DNA of 64,000 bases from Muribaculaceae bacterium (GTDB lineage Bacteria; Bacteroidota; Bacteroidia; Bacteroidales; Muribaculaceae), in assembly GCA_017624155.1 (NCBI GenBank), contig JAGANS010000005.1:1-64000 (forward strand). The letters run 5' to 3'. A program made the translations under genes and the position numbers. Below, one piece after another: positions 27,127 through 35,582 of the stretch (its first letter is position 1; each line of letters begins with the position of its first letter). The notes under the pieces were generated by a model. The model had not been told where the DNA came from and searched no databases. It saw only the letters and a program-made list of their open reading frames with translations.

Positions 27127-27136
27127 CTTATAATAA

Positions 27137-28663
27137 ATGAAAAAACAAACAATCTGGATACTGACCATATTGATGGCGTTTACGTTCATCGGTTTGCTGT
27201 GTATACAGATATTTTATATGAAGAATATCGTGGGCATACGCTACGAGCAGTTCTCGCAGGGTGTGCGCCAGAGCCTTATAGCCGTTGCGCAGCATCTTGA
27301 GCGCGACGAGACACGGTATTTCCTCGAGGATCAGGTCAACCTCGTAGAGTCGCAGTCGATCTACGCCAAGCGTCTCGCCAGCAGTCTGCCGACGCAGGAA
27401 GGCCTTAAGGTATCGTTTGCCACACCGACTGTTGAAGCCGACCTTACGATCAGGGGCGATGTATCCGCCTTGTCCAAGATTCAGACCGGAGAATCTCTTG
27501 TGGGTCAGCACTTCCAAACCATGCAGGATGTATACCGCGATCACTATCTGTATCAGCGAGGTGTGCTCGACGATGTGATTCTCAACATCATATCATCGGC
27601 ATCCGACCGCACTATTACCGAGCGTGCCGACTCGTCGCTTGTACGTACATACCTGCGGCAGCAGCTTGATACACTTGGCATTGACGTGCCGTTTGAATTT
27701 GCAGTAGTCAACCGTCTCGGAGTAATCCAATACAAATCAGCCGGATATAATCCCGGCGAGAATGTCGATGACGTGTTTACCCAGACACTTTTCCCACGCG
27801 ATCCTGCCTCGCGTATTTATCGGCTGAAGGTATATTTCCCTACAAAGTCCGACTATATTTTCCGCTCGATCTCATTTATGGTTCCGGCTTTTGCCTTTAC
27901 GCTCATATTGTTGGTTATATTCATATACACTATCATAGTGGCTTTCAGACAGAAAAAACTCACTGAAATGAAGAATGACTTCATCAACAATATGACGCAC
28001 GAGTTCAAGACGCCAATATCCTCGATATCGCTTGCCGCGCAGATGCTCAATGATCCGGATATCCGCAAATCGCCGGCCATGCTGCAGCAGATTTCACAGG
28101 TGGTGAACGATGAGACGAAGCGACTTCGCTTCCAGGTAGAGAAGGTGCTTCAGATGTCGATGTTCGACCGTCAGAAAGCCACACTGAAGATTGAGGAAAT
28201 AGACGCCAATCTTGTTGTGTATAACATCGTTAACACCTTCAAGCTTAAGGTTGAGAAATATGGAGGCCATATCGACGCCAATCTCGATGCTATGAATGCC
28301 CTTGTCGAAGTGGATGAGATGCACTTTACCAATGTGATTTTCAATTTGCTTGACAATGCAGTGAAATATCGTTCGGAAGAACGGCCGCTTCACCTTGTCG
28401 TCGGCTCGCGCGACCTGCCCGGTGAAAGGCTCGAGATCTCCATAGCTGACAACGGTATTGGTATACGTCGTGACGATCTCAAAAAGATATTTGACAAATT
28501 CTTCCGCGTTTCGACCGGCAACCGTCACGATGTAAAGGGCTTTGGCCTCGGCCTCGCTTATGTACACAAGATGGTGACCGAACTTGGCGGCACTATTTCG
28601 GTCGAAAGCGAAATCAATATAGGTACGAAATTCATAATAATACTCCCACTCTCTAAAAACTGA
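27137..28663 (+). CDS. rprX: RprX-type sensor histidine kinase
   Basis: 508 residues: membrane helices at about 6-27 and 247-270 flanking a periplasmic region of about 220 residues, then HisKA with phospho-acceptor His288 in NNMTHEFKTPISS and an HATPase_c domain with intact N box (NVIFNLLDNAVKY), G1 (ADNGIGI) and G2 (GFGLGLAYVHKM). Together with the adjacent regulator it matches the conserved Bacteroides RprX/RprY pair, first found through tetracycline-related and outer-membrane protein regulation and later linked to redox metabolism. It is transcribed from its own promoter with a long leader; rprY begins 5 bases after the stop. Confidence 0.9.
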   Translation: MKKQTIWILTILMAFTFIGLLCIQIFYMKNIVGIRYEQFSQGVRQSLIAVAQHLERDETRYFLEDQVNLVESQSIYAKRLASSLPTQEGLKVSFATPTVEADLTIRGDVSALSKIQTGESLVGQHFQTMQDVYRDHYLYQRGVLDDVILNIISSASDRTITERADSSLVRTYLRQQLDTLGIDVPFEFAVVNRLGVIQYKSAGYNPGENVDDVFTQTLFPRDPASRIYRLKVYFPTKSDYIFRSISFMVPAFAFTLILLVIFIYTIIVAFRQKKLTEMKNDFINNMTHEFKTPISSISLAAQMLNDPDIRKSPAMLQQISQVVNDETKRLRFQVEKVLQMSMFDRQKATLKIEEIDANLVVYNIVNTFKLKVEKYGGHIDANLDAMNALVEVDEMHFTNVIFNLLDNAVKYRSEERPLHLVVGSRDLPGERLEISIADNGIGIRRDDLKKIFDKFFRVSTGNRHDVKGFGLGLAYVHKMVTELGGTISVESEINIGTKFIIILPLSKN

Positions 28664-28668
28664 TAATT

Positions 28669-29376
28669 ATGGAAGAACGCATGAAAATCCTGCTCTGCGA
28701 AGACGACGAGAATCTCGGCATGCTTCTGCGCGAATACCTCCAGGCCAAAGGCTTCAGCGCCGATCTGTTCTCTGACGGCGAAGCCGGCTACAAGGCTTTT
28801 CTTAAAGGTAAATACGACATCTGCGTCCTTGATGTGATGATGCCTAAAAAGGACGGTTTTACTCTTGCTCAGGAAATCCGCACTTTCAATGCCGAGGTGC
28901 CCATCATTTTCCTTACGGCCAAATCGATGAAGGACGATATTCTTGAAGGCTTCAAGCTCGGTGCCGATGATTATATCACCAAGCCTTTCTCGATGGAGGA
29001 ACTTGTGCTGCGTATCGAGGCTATCCTGCGTCGTGTCAAGGGCAAGAAAGGCAAGGAAATCACCATGTATAAGATCGGTAAATTCACCTTCGACACACAG
29101 AAGCAGGTGCTTATGATCGATGATAAGGTGACAAAACTCACCACCAAGGAATCCGAACTGCTGTCGCTGTTATGCGCGCATGTAAATGTGATCCTTGAGC
29201 GCAACTACGCCCTGAAGACCATCTGGATCGATGACAATTACTTCAATGCCCGTTCGATGGACGTGTACATTACCAAGCTGCGCAAGCATCTTAAGGATGA
29301 TCCCTCGATCGAGATCATCAATATCCACGGCAAGGGCTACAAACTCATTGCTCCCGACGTCGAGGCCAAGAACTGA
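28669..29376 (+). CDS. rprY: RprY-type response regulator
   Basis: 235 residues: a receiver domain with phospho-acceptor Asp55 in CVLDVMMPKKDGFTLAQEIR, the switch Thr in FLTAKS and Lys in DDYITKPF, then a winged-helix domain ending INIHGKGYKLIAP. The N-terminus MEERMKILLCEDDENLGMLL is very like Bacteroides RprY, which supports the name more than kinase similarity alone. An internal ATG four codons in is a possible alternative start. The operon ends in a strong terminator. Confidence 0.92.
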   Translation: MEERMKILLCEDDENLGMLLREYLQAKGFSADLFSDGEAGYKAFLKGKYDICVLDVMMPKKDGFTLAQEIRTFNAEVPIIFLTAKSMKDDILEGFKLGADDYITKPFSMEELVLRIEAILRRVKGKKGKEITMYKIGKFTFDTQKQVLMIDDKVTKLTTKESELLSLLCAHVNVILERNYALKTIWIDDNYFNARSMDVYITKLRKHLKDDPSIEIINIHGKGYKLIAPDVEAKN

Positions 29377-29406
29377 AAAAACAGCTAAATGCTGATGCAG
29401 GGTAAT

Positions 29407-29440
29407 AAAAAAGGGGAGCCGAACTTCGGTTCCCCTTTTT
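29407..29440. terminator. Strong bidirectional terminator
   Basis: AAAAAGGGGAgCCGAA folds with TTCGGtTCCCCTTTTT around a very small loop. A-run and T-run flank both sides, so it can end rprY on the plus strand and the Rossmann gene on the minus strand. Confidence 0.9.
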
Positions 29441-29462
29441 AATAGTAGCGCGGACAGAATTG

Positions 29463-29939
29463 TTATTCCTCTACATACTTTTCGCGGTGGAAATGCGGTG
29501 TGATCACCTCGTCGACGGCGCGTGCGGCATAATCGCCCTCGGTGGAGATGAACACCCAGTCGATATCGGTGTGGCGGCGCAGATCGCCCATGAAGAAGGC
29601 CTCGGCCTCGGGCGAGCCTACTACGACAAGGCGCCCTACCCCGGCTTCACGGGCGGCGTTGACCATCCCTACATAATGGCCGAGAATAAAGTCGTTGGCT
29701 TCGTGATCGGTCTGATCATCCTCAAAGGTCATGATTACATCATGGTAGCCCTCAAAAACCTCTCGGAGAGCGTCCTTGTTGGCTGCGTCAAGCAATGAAA
29801 CGGACAGATCCGAATTTTCGAGCATCACACGCTCGGGATTGCTCACAAAAGCGTTAACCGCCTGACCGCGGTGGAGTAGCTGGGTAAGTACATCGGCAAA
29901 AACATGACCGTTCATGCCGGTTAATGCGATTTCTTTCAT
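29463..29939 (-). CDS. NAD(P)-binding Rossmann-like protein (NmrA/SDR-type, short)
   Basis: 158 residues. It starts MKEIALTGMNGHVFADVLTQ, a nucleotide-binding strand-loop-helix in which the usual GxxGxxG is altered to GMNGHVF. It then shows the alternating strand pattern of an atypical short-chain dehydrogenase, including RLVVVGSPEA. At 158 residues it covers only the N-terminal Rossmann half; the substrate domain of longer NmrA proteins is missing, which is common among small Bacteroidales members. The activity is unknown. It diverges from the DUF4250-uvrD operon. Confidence 0.65.
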   Translation of the reverse strand: MKEIALTGMNGHVFADVLTQLLHRGQAVNAFVSNPERVMLENSDLSVSLLDAANKDALREVFEGYHDVIMTFEDDQTDHEANDFILGHYVGMVNAAREAGVGRLVVVGSPEAEAFFMGDLRRHTDIDWVFISTEGDYAARAVDEVITPHFHREKYVEE

Positions 29940-29990
29940 AGTTGAAGTTTATTAATTGCTGCTTTATTAACAATTCGCGAGGCCGGTTGT

Positions 29991-30020
29991 TTGATGTTGC
30001 GAATTATTTGAGTAATTTTG
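29991..30020 (+). promoter_or_regulatory. Promoter of the DUF4250-uvrD operon
   Basis: TTG at 29991-29993, a 19-base spacer, TAATTTTG at 30013-30020; transcription would start about 30027, only about 12 bases before the DUF4250 ATG. Confidence 0.65.
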
Positions 30021-30038
30021 TAAGCCGATAATGATACA

Positions 30039-30224
30039 ATGTCAATGGAAAATTTACCACAAGATCCATATATGCTTCTAAGTGTCGTGAATATGAAGCT
30101 TCGCGACCAATACAGCGACCTCGACGACCTGTGCCTAAGTCTTGATGTCGACAAGGACGAGCTGTGTGCGCGTCTCCGCGCCGCCGGCTTTGAATATGAC
30201 GCCGCCAACAACCGTTTTGCGTAA
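30039..30224 (+). CDS. DUF4250 small protein
   Basis: 61 residues recognised as DUF4250 from the conserved NLPQDPYMLLSVVNMKLRDQ and the helix-turn-helix-like second half (LDDLCLSLDVDKDELCARLR, then AAGFEYD). It is cytoplasmic and acidic. The family has no known function; its helical repeat looks like a small DNA- or protein-binding fold. The TAA shares its last base with the uvrD ATG (30224), so the two are translationally coupled, which hints at a helper or regulatory link to the helicase. Confidence 0.85.
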   Translation: MSMENLPQDPYMLLSVVNMKLRDQYSDLDDLCLSLDVDKDELCARLRAAGFEYDAANNRFA

Positions 30225-32542
30225 TGGACGCCGACTATCTGTCACAGCTCAACGAACAGCAGCGCGCCGCCGTGGAATATATCGGTGGCCCTCAGCTTGT
30301 GATCGCCGGCGCCGGATCAGGCAAGACCCGTGTGCTCACATACAAGATTGTACACCTGCTTGCCAACGGCTATGAACCCGGACGCATCCTGGCGCTTACA
30401 TTTACCAACAAGGCCGCCCGCGAGATGCGCGGGCGCATCGAGTCCCTCGTGGGCTTTAACACCGCCGCAAGGCTGTGGATGGGAACTTTTCACAGCATAT
30501 TCTCACGAATACTTCGTAAAAATGCCGATCTGATTGGCTATACACGCAACTATACTATTTACGATACGACAGATTCGCGATCTCTTATCAAGATGATAAT
30601 CAAAGATATGGATCTCGATGAGAAGGTGTATAAGGTTTCGACGGTACAGAATGCCATTTCGTGGGCAAAGAACTCACTGATTTGCCCCGAGGCCTATGCG
30701 GCCGATCGCGAACTTATGGCAAGCGATGCGCGTTCCAAGCATCCGCGCATATACGAGATATACAAGGGGTACATGGCCCGGTGCAGGGTCTCGGATGCGA
30801 TGGACTTTGACGACCTGCTGTATTATACAGCAGTGCTTCTGCGCGATAATCCACCCGTTCTGCGGCATTACCGCGAATTTTTCAGATATGTGCTTGTCGA
30901 TGAGTTTCAGGATACCAACTTCGCCCAGAATTATATAATGACCATGCTTACGCAGGGCATAGGAGATATTTGTGTCGTAGGCGATGATGCGCAGAGCATC
31001 TACTCGTTTCGTGGCGCCAATATCCGCAATATTTTGGAACTTAAGCGTGCGTATCCCGACCTCATGACATTCAAGCTGGAACAGAATTACCGTTCCACGC
31101 AGAATATTATCAATGCGGCCAACAGCCTTATCGACAAGAATGAACGCCAGATACGCAAGCAGGTATATTCGCTCAACGATGTCGGCGACCGTGTGGAGGT
31201 GCAGGCCGGACATTCGGATTATGATGAGGCCGGTCTCGTGGCAAGCCGTATTGTAGTGCAGCGGGCCCGGACAGGTGACCCGCTGAGTGAGTTTGCTATA
31301 CTATACCGTACCAATGCGCAGAGCCGAGTGCTTGAGGAGGCATTGCGTCGCCGCAATATTCTGTACAAGATTTATGGCGGCCTCGCATTCTATCAACGCA
31401 AAGAGGTGAAGGATGCGATAGCCTACTTCCGCATGGCAGTCAATCCCGATGATGACGAGGCGCTGAAGCGCATAATCAACGTGCCTGCCCGTGGCATCGG
31501 TGCCACTACATTATCCAAAATAAGCTCCGCCGCTATCGAGCATGGTGTGAGTATGTGGCAGGTCGTAATCGATCCGCACAAGTATTCGCTGAATATAAAC
31601 TCGGGTACGAGCAGCAAGCTGAAGACATTTGCCGCCATTATCGACGGTTTCATAACCCGAAAGGATCAGGATGCCGAATCTCTGGCAAAGCATATAATAC
31701 AGAGCACCGGCCTGATATCGCAGTATATGACAGAACGCACCCCTGAAAATGTTTCGAAGGTGCAGAATCTTGAGGAACTAATCACAGGCGCACGGGAGTT
31801 TGTTGAAGACCGTCGCGAGCAAGGTATGGACGACCGCGGCACTATGGCTGATTTTCTGGCAAATGTGTCGCTGCAGACCGATCAGGATACCGAGGATCCG
31901 GCTCTTGCCGATTCTGTCACACTGATGACAATCCATGCAGCCAAGGGACTTGAATTCAGCAATGTGTTTGTTGTCGGTGTCGAGGAAGATCTGCTCCCGT
32001 CATCGATGGGTAACGGCACACCTGATGAAGTTGAGGAAGAGCGACGCCTGTTCTATGTGGCAATTACACGTGCCAAAAAATTCTGTATGCTCAGCTATGC
32101 CGGCAACAGGTATATCAACGGGCAAACGACCACCTGCCGCCCTTCGCGTTTTATAAAGGATATTAATCCGCAATACCTGAAATATTCATACGGTGCCGAG
32201 GCATTGCAGTTTGCCGTGCCTCAGCGACAGCGATATGTTGCTCCGGCCAAACCGGCACAATCGTCAAATGTGAGTCCGCGTGTGAGTCCTGTTGTGGTAT
32301 CACAGCGCACCGACTCTGCGGCACAGGCTTCAGGTGGAACTTGTCAGGCTACAGACTACGCCCTGCATTCTGTCAATGAACTTACTGTCGGAATGACGAT
32401 TATCCATCCGCGTTTTGGTCGTGGAACGATACAGGCTGTCCAAAGTATCGACCTTGGGGATTCGGCTAATGTTCAGTTCGACAACGAGGCCACACCTCGC
32501 AAATTATTGCTTAAATTCGCTAAATTCAAGATTATAGACTGA
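30224..32542 (+). CDS. uvrD: UvrD/PcrA-type superfamily 1 DNA helicase
   Basis: 772 residues. It is a 3'-5' ATP-dependent helicase for excision repair and replication restart. Motifs in order: Q-motif LNEQQRAAVEY, Walker A AGAGSGKT, TFTNKAAREM, Walker B region VDEFQDTN, DDAQSIYSFRGA, EQNYRST, MTIHAAKGLEF and VAITRAKK. After a Pro/Ser-rich linker the C-terminus ends in a PcrA-like Tudor module (VGMTIIHPRFGRGTIQAV). It could equally be called pcrA. Coupled to DUF4250 upstream and 1 base from nspC downstream. Confidence 0.95.
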   Translation: MDADYLSQLNEQQRAAVEYIGGPQLVIAGAGSGKTRVLTYKIVHLLANGYEPGRILALTFTNKAAREMRGRIESLVGFNTAARLWMGTFHSIFSRILRKNADLIGYTRNYTIYDTTDSRSLIKMIIKDMDLDEKVYKVSTVQNAISWAKNSLICPEAYAADRELMASDARSKHPRIYEIYKGYMARCRVSDAMDFDDLLYYTAVLLRDNPPVLRHYREFFRYVLVDEFQDTNFAQNYIMTMLTQGIGDICVVGDDAQSIYSFRGANIRNILELKRAYPDLMTFKLEQNYRSTQNIINAANSLIDKNERQIRKQVYSLNDVGDRVEVQAGHSDYDEAGLVASRIVVQRARTGDPLSEFAILYRTNAQSRVLEEALRRRNILYKIYGGLAFYQRKEVKDAIAYFRMAVNPDDDEALKRIINVPARGIGATTLSKISSAAIEHGVSMWQVVIDPHKYSLNINSGTSSKLKTFAAIIDGFITRKDQDAESLAKHIIQSTGLISQYMTERTPENVSKVQNLEELITGAREFVEDRREQGMDDRGTMADFLANVSLQTDQDTEDPALADSVTLMTIHAAKGLEFSNVFVVGVEEDLLPSSMGNGTPDEVEEERRLFYVAITRAKKFCMLSYAGNRYINGQTTTCRPSRFIKDINPQYLKYSYGAEALQFAVPQRQRYVAPAKPAQSSNVSPRVSPVVVSQRTDSAAQASGGTCQATDYALHSVNELTVGMTIIHPRFGRGTIQAVQSIDLGDSANVQFDNEATPRKLLLKFAKFKIID

Positions 32543-32543
32543 T

Positions 32544-33710
32544 ATGCAACTGCCTTCAATCGATAAAATACCTACACCGGCGTTCGTCGTAAGCGAGAAC
32601 GCCCTGCGTCGCAATCTCGAACGGATCGACTCGGTAAAGAAGCGCGCAGGAGTTGACATTATCATGGCGTTCAAAGCCAATGCATTGTGGCGCACTTTCC
32701 ATATTGTGCGTGAATATTGCCGTAATTCCACCGCCAGTTCGTTAAATGAAATGCGCCTCGGTCATGAATTCCTTCGGGGCGAGGTCCACAGTTATTGCCC
32801 TGCCTATACTGATGCCACGATCGGCGAATATATTCAGGGTAGCTCGCATATAACATTTAATTCTGTGGCGCAGTATCAAAAGTTTGCCGGTCGCATTGCC
32901 ATGCACAATGCCATGCCAGTCAATCACCACGTTTCCCCCGGTCTGCGTGTGAATCCAAAATGCTCGGTAATCGAAACAGATATATACAACCCTGCCCTAC
33001 CCGGCTCGCGATTCGGTGTGGATGCAGCTACTTTGGGCGACAGTGTGCCTGCAGGCATCGAAGGACTGCATTTCCATGCTCTGTGCGAATCCTCAAGCTA
33101 TGATCTTGCCAAGGTCCTTGATGCTTTTGAGCAGCAGTTCGGCCGTTTTCTGCCACAGGTAAAGTGGGTAAACATGGGTGGCGGTCATCTGATGACCCGA
33201 GATGGCTATGATATTGATCATCTGGTTGAAGTTCTCACCGGATTCAGATCACGATATCCATGGCTCAAAGTTATACTTGAGCCGGGAAGTGCCTTCACAT
33301 GGCGTACCGGCGTTCTGCTGTCGAGTGTAGTCGATGTAATGGAAAACGACGGTATCAGGACGGCCATCATCGACGCTTCCTTTGCATGCCACATGCCAGA
33401 TACTCTCGAGATGCCGTATAAGCCTGCCATAACCGAAAGCCTCGGCTCTGAACCGGTTGCCGGAAAGCCGACTTACCGTCTTGGTGGCAATTCGTGTCTG
33501 AGCGGTGATTTCAAGGGCGACTGGAGCTTCGACAGCCCCTTGGCTCCGGGCGATCGCCTTACATTCGAGGATATGAATCACTACACCAATGTGAAGACTA
33601 CCATGTTCAACGGCATACAGCATCCGTCGGTATGGTTGCAGAATGCCGACGGAACGGTCGATCTGCTGCGTGAATATGATTATGGAGATTATAAGTCAAG
33701 AATGTCATGA
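32544..33710 (+). CDS. nspC: Carboxynorspermidine/carboxyspermidine decarboxylase
   Basis: 388 residues of the PLP-dependent alanine-racemase-fold decarboxylases. The PLP Lys is in IIMAFKANALW, the phosphate-binding region in WVNMGGGHLM, and the C-terminal substrate loop in ILEPGSAFTW. The HALCESS pattern is typical of NspC. It performs the last step of the carboxyspermidine route to spermidine used by gut Bacteroidales. The partner dehydrogenase is not in the window. It lies 1 base after uvrD and overlaps the next gene by ATGA, so it is inside a mixed-function operon. Confidence 0.93.
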   Translation: MQLPSIDKIPTPAFVVSENALRRNLERIDSVKKRAGVDIIMAFKANALWRTFHIVREYCRNSTASSLNEMRLGHEFLRGEVHSYCPAYTDATIGEYIQGSSHITFNSVAQYQKFAGRIAMHNAMPVNHHVSPGLRVNPKCSVIETDIYNPALPGSRFGVDAATLGDSVPAGIEGLHFHALCESSSYDLAKVLDAFEQQFGRFLPQVKWVNMGGGHLMTRDGYDIDHLVEVLTGFRSRYPWLKVILEPGSAFTWRTGVLLSSVVDVMENDGIRTAIIDASFACHMPDTLEMPYKPAITESLGSEPVAGKPTYRLGGNSCLSGDFKGDWSFDSPLAPGDRLTFEDMNHYTNVKTTMFNGIQHPSVWLQNADGTVDLLREYDYGDYKSRMS

Positions 33711-34711
33711 GCAATCCCAGATTCTCGGTCATTGTACCGGTTTATAACCGCCCCGACGAGGTAAAAGAACTGCTCGACAGTTTGCTTTCACAAAGCATTC
33801 GGAATTTTGAAACGATTATTGTTGAGGACGGATCCACAGTGCCCTGTCGCGAAGCGGCCGAAGCGGCCAAGAACGCAGGTCTTGATATAAAATATTACTT
33901 TAAGGAGAATGAAGGACGGTCGATAGCCCGAAACTATGGACTTGAAAGGGCCGCAGGTGATTATTTTGTGTTTTTCGATTCTGACTGCGTGATACCGCCT
34001 GATTATTTTGCAAATCTTGCCGGCATGCTTGATGAGAGGCCCTTTGATTGTTTCGGCGGTCCGGATGCCGCGCATGAATCCTTTTCAGATACACAGAAGG
34101 CCATCAATTATTCCATGACATCGTTCATGACTACGGGCGGTATCCGTGGCGGTAAGATTCAACTCGAAAAATTTGTCCCGCGTACATTCAATATGGGATA
34201 CTCTCGCGCCGTATACGACAAGGTCGGAGGCTTCCGTGAAATGTTTTCCGAGGACATCGACATGAGTACAAGAATCCGTAATGCCGGTTTTTCAATAGGC
34301 TTGTTTCAGAATCCTGTCTGGCATAAGCGGCGTGTTGATTTCCGCAAGTTTCTGCGACAGGTCTATGTGTTCGGCAAATCAAGAGTGACACTAAAGTTGC
34401 TTTACCCCGACTCACTGAAAATCGTGCACCTGCTGCCGGCGGCGTTTGTTATAGGCTCGCTCGCGCTGATATTGCTTGGTATCTTTATAAGTCCCTGGTT
34501 CCTGCTGCCGCTTGCACTGTATTTCATTGCGGTGTTTATCGGAGCGATAATGGTTACTCACCGGCTGCGCATCGCGGCCATGGCTGTGCCTGCCGCTATC
34601 ATACAGCTCGGAGGATACGGCTGTGGTTTCATTAAGGATTTTACCACTAAGATAATATTGCGCCGCGGGCGTAATATAGAAGAGGAAATAGAAATGCGCA
34701 AAGGAAAATGA
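33707..34711 (+). CDS. Family 2 glycosyltransferase with C-terminal membrane segments
   Basis: 334 residues: a GT-A fold catalytic domain (about 1-235) starting with FSVIVPVYNRPDEVKELLDS, the nucleotide-sugar metal motif in FFDSDCVIP, the acceptor region FSEDIDMSTRIRNAGF, then two or three membrane helices (about 245-315) and a basic cytoplasmic tail. It probably transfers a sugar to a lipid carrier or surface glycan at the inner membrane. Donor and acceptor are unknown. The start overlaps the nspC stop and its stop overlaps the radC start (ATGA both times). No other glycan genes are nearby. Confidence 0.88.
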   Translation: MSNPRFSVIVPVYNRPDEVKELLDSLLSQSIRNFETIIVEDGSTVPCREAAEAAKNAGLDIKYYFKENEGRSIARNYGLERAAGDYFVFFDSDCVIPPDYFANLAGMLDERPFDCFGGPDAAHESFSDTQKAINYSMTSFMTTGGIRGGKIQLEKFVPRTFNMGYSRAVYDKVGGFREMFSEDIDMSTRIRNAGFSIGLFQNPVWHKRRVDFRKFLRQVYVFGKSRVTLKLLYPDSLKIVHLLPAAFVIGSLALILLGIFISPWFLLPLALYFIAVFIGAIMVTHRLRIAAMAVPAAIIQLGGYGCGFIKDFTTKIILRRGRNIEEEIEMRKGK

Positions 34712-35442
34712 ACGAAAATGGTTATAAAGCGCCAAATGTGCCCGAAGGCCACCATCTGATCCGTGATATGGCGGCGGACCAGCGTCCGCGAGAAAAGGCT
34801 CTGCGCCACGGTATCAAATCTCTGGGCAATGCCGAACTGCTTGCAATACTTTTCGGTACGGGACTCCGTGGCAAATCTGTGCTTCAACTCAGCGACGAGA
34901 TACTTGCCGACAACGACAACCATATATCCAAGGTCGCCCGCTTGTCGATACGCGATTTCATGAACCGGTATAAGGGCATCGGCGAGGCCAAGGCGATATC
35001 GATACTTGCCGCGCTTGAACTCGGCAGCCGTTCCGTGGCCGACGCCGCGTCGCTCACAAATCCTACAATCAACAATTCCGATGCAGCCGTCGACGTGATG
35101 AAGCATCATTTCGCCAATCTGCCGCATGAGGAATTTTGGATAATGCTGCTTTCACAAGCCGGCAAGGTGCTGCGTGAGATATGTGTGTCGCGTGGCGGCA
35201 TTAACCTCACGGCTGTCGATGTGAAAATAATCCTTAAGCATGCCATCGAGAATTATGCTACGTCGATGATATTGTTCCACAATCATCCGTCGGGTACACT
35301 TGTACCGTCAACGCAGGACGACAACCTGACCCGGCGAATATGCGCCGGCGCCAAGGCCATTGATGTCAGAGTCAATGACCACATCATCATCACCGACGGC
35401 GGATATTATTCTTATCACTCCAACGGCAGAATGCCCGACTGA
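34708..35442 (+). CDS. radC: RadC/JAB-domain protein
   Basis: 244 residues. N-terminal helix-hairpin-helix-like region (IRDFMNRYKGIGEAKAISIL, then AALELG) and a C-terminal JAB/MPN domain with the JAMM metal ligands visible as the Glu in LPHEEFWIML, the HNHPSG motif and a following Asp in DDNLTRR. Named for a supposed repair role that has been disputed; the biochemical function is unsettled. Complete and of normal length. It ends the DUF4250-uvrD-nspC-GT-radC run. Confidence 0.93.
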   Translation: MNENGYKAPNVPEGHHLIRDMAADQRPREKALRHGIKSLGNAELLAILFGTGLRGKSVLQLSDEILADNDNHISKVARLSIRDFMNRYKGIGEAKAISILAALELGSRSVADAASLTNPTINNSDAAVDVMKHHFANLPHEEFWIMLLSQAGKVLREICVSRGGINLTAVDVKIILKHAIENYATSMILFHNHPSGTLVPSTQDDNLTRRICAGAKAIDVRVNDHIIITDGGYYSYHSNGRMPD

Positions 35443-35520
35443 AACGTTTAATTAATGCAAATACTATCCGGTTTTGTATGTTTTTAAACAATAATCGTCG
35501 GCGTTTATCAAAAAAATTGC

Positions 35521-35528
35521 TATATTTG
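35521..35528 (+). promoter_or_regulatory. -7 element of malQ
   Basis: TATATTTG, then CA, 55 bases before the malQ ATG. A clean -33 TTG is not present at 20 bases upstream. The rest of the 140-base gap from 35443 shows nothing recognisable. Confidence 0.5.
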
Positions 35529-35582
35529 CATACTTATTCATAAACACTTACTTAACACAATAACTAATATCATAAAGACTAA

